From: Centroberyx gerrardi
Lineage: Eukaryota; Chordata; Actinopteri; Beryciformes; Berycidae
NCBI RefSeq assembly: GCF_048128805.1
Contig: NC_136002.1
Coordinates: 28,402,162 to 28,466,161, forward strand
DNA: 64,000 bases
Direction of reading: 5' to 3'
The notes under the pieces were generated by a model that saw only the letters and a list, made by a program, of their open reading frames with translations, was not told the origin of the DNA and made no database searches. The first letter of the stretch is position 1. Each line of letters starts with the position of its first letter. Position numbers and translations under genes: made by a program. Below are positions 62,887 to 64,000 of the stretch, piece by piece.

Positions 62887-63208
62887 CAGGGCTGCAACTA
62901 ACGATTATTTTTATTATCGATCAATCCATTGATTATTTTTTAGATGAGTCATTTGATCTATGAAATGTCAAAAATAATGACAAATGCCCATCACCAGTTT
63001 CCAGAGCCCAAGGTGATTCTTAAAATTGCTTAATTAGTCTGACCAGCTGCCAAAAAAACCCCAAAGTATTAGTTTTATAATGATATAAAACGGAGAAAAA
63101 GAAACAAATCTTAGCATCTGTGAAGCTGTAACCAGCAAATGTTTGGTAATTGTACTCGATAAATGACTAAAACGATTAATTGATTATCAAAATTAACCAG
63201 CCAAGCCC
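62887..63208. mobile_element. hAT-type MITE (GGGCTGCAACTA family)
   Basis: It begins CAGGGCTGCAACTAACGATT and contains ACGATTAATTGATTATC near the other end, like the nested element at 18058-18423 in reverse. The right end is eroded into a CT microsatellite, so its border is approximate. Confidence 0.7.
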
Positions 63209-63215
63209 AACTCTC

Positions 63216-63288
63216 ATCTCTCTCTCTCTCTCTCTCTCTCCCTCTCTCTCTCTTTCTCTCTCCCTCTCTCTCTCCCCCTTTGTGTGTT

Positions 63289-63319
<31 letters not shown>
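63216..63319. repeat. CT-rich microsatellite block
   Basis: CT runs separated by CCCTTTGTGTGTTGTTC, abutting the eroded end of the MITE before it. Confidence 0.9.
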
Positions 63320-63322
<3 letters not shown>

Positions 63323-64000
63323 CACTGTGTTCATCCACTGCTGCACTGAAGTTTGTTATGTGTTGTAAATGTCAGAGCAATTTTTTGCCATCTGCAGTGA
63401 AACGACTTGGACCAGCTGTGTGGCAATTAAAGGATCCCTTGTCCTCGCTCTTTCTCTCTCTTCTCTCCTCTCTTTCTTATATGCATACATTAAACTAATG
63501 TTGTCTACTTATATGCAGTGTTATACAGCTACTTAAGTAATTAAAACTTGCTTAAAGCAAGCCTTGCGTTTATGATGTGTTTAATGGGAGAAAAAACACA
63601 CACTTCCGTCTCTAAGCTTTCCCCTGAGGCTGGGCTGGCTTCTCTGTTAAAGATCTCCTGTAGGAGGAGTGTGTATTGATCCATCGCTACATGGCATTTC
63701 ATTATATCACAGAGAGCACAACAGTAACGAGAGAGCAGGGAGCGCTGGGATTGGACAGGCAATCTGAGATACCCGTCAGATGTGGCCGTGTGCGAGAACA
63801 CACAGACTTTACTCAGGAGATCAGATGTTAATATGAATTCACTCAGCTGACATTCCTCACTTTGTGCATGTGTGGCTTCCTTTTAACACACAAAGAGGAA
63901 GAGCGCGAAGAACAAGGGCGAAACATGTCGACCCTTGACGTGCTTACTGTGCACTGGAGGGGATTTAGATGAAGGGCGGCACACACGCATAAAACTGAAC

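Larger units (their letters stand above)
57663..64000 (+). other. tyw1: tyw1 intron 14 (continues past the window)
   Basis: I searched for the expected next exon (encoding GVTYCGESS) and did not see it up to the window end. The stretch holds MITEs, a retroelement tail, long CT microsatellites and a CA microsatellite. A - strand open frame of 139 codons (58208-58627) has no recognised family. Confidence 0.6.

Overview
The window looks like nuclear DNA of a bony fish (teleost). Genes are split by GT-AG introns, and the non-coding part is full of short hAT-type MITEs, tRNA-derived SINE pieces and long CA/CT microsatellites of the teleost kind. The gene order, sbds head-to-head with tyw1, is the same as in human. 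No bacterial, phage, CRISPR or plasmid features are present.

Layout: 1-2.2 kb is intergenic. Two intronless claudin-family genes lie in tandem on the + strand (2226-2861 and 3917-4588). The first is a canonical claudin-3/4-like protein. The second is divergent and lacks one of the two signature cysteines. After a 3 kb AT-rich gap comes sbds on the - strand (10009 down to 7577, five exons, 753 coding bases, 250 residues). Its exon lengths of 128/130/201/165/129 match the human gene as I know it. A short intergenic segment carries a ZNF143/THAP11-type site and probably drives both sbds and tyw1. From about 10.4 kb to the right edge everything lies inside tyw1 (+ strand). Fourteen coding exons could be placed with consistent phases, ending at 57662. 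The last exons, about 100 or more residues by comparison with human, are beyond the window.

Sbds frees the 60S ribosomal subunit from eIF6. Tyw1 makes 4-demethylwyosine at position 37 of tRNA-Phe. Both serve translation, which fits a shared housekeeping promoter. The claudins are tight-junction membrane proteins with no evident link to them.

The most interesting observations concern tyw1 splicing. A hAT-type MITE with a perfect 8-bp target duplication sits inside the polypyrimidine tract of intron 6, 15 bp before exon 7, so the branch point must now come from or lie beyond the element. Exon 6 starts with a perfect donor-like GTGAGT after its acceptor, a recursive-splicing signature. Other mobile elements lie 22-50 bp downstream of exons 6, 7, 13 and 14. 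I found no convincing new biological system. This is an ordinary vertebrate locus with some unusual element insertions.
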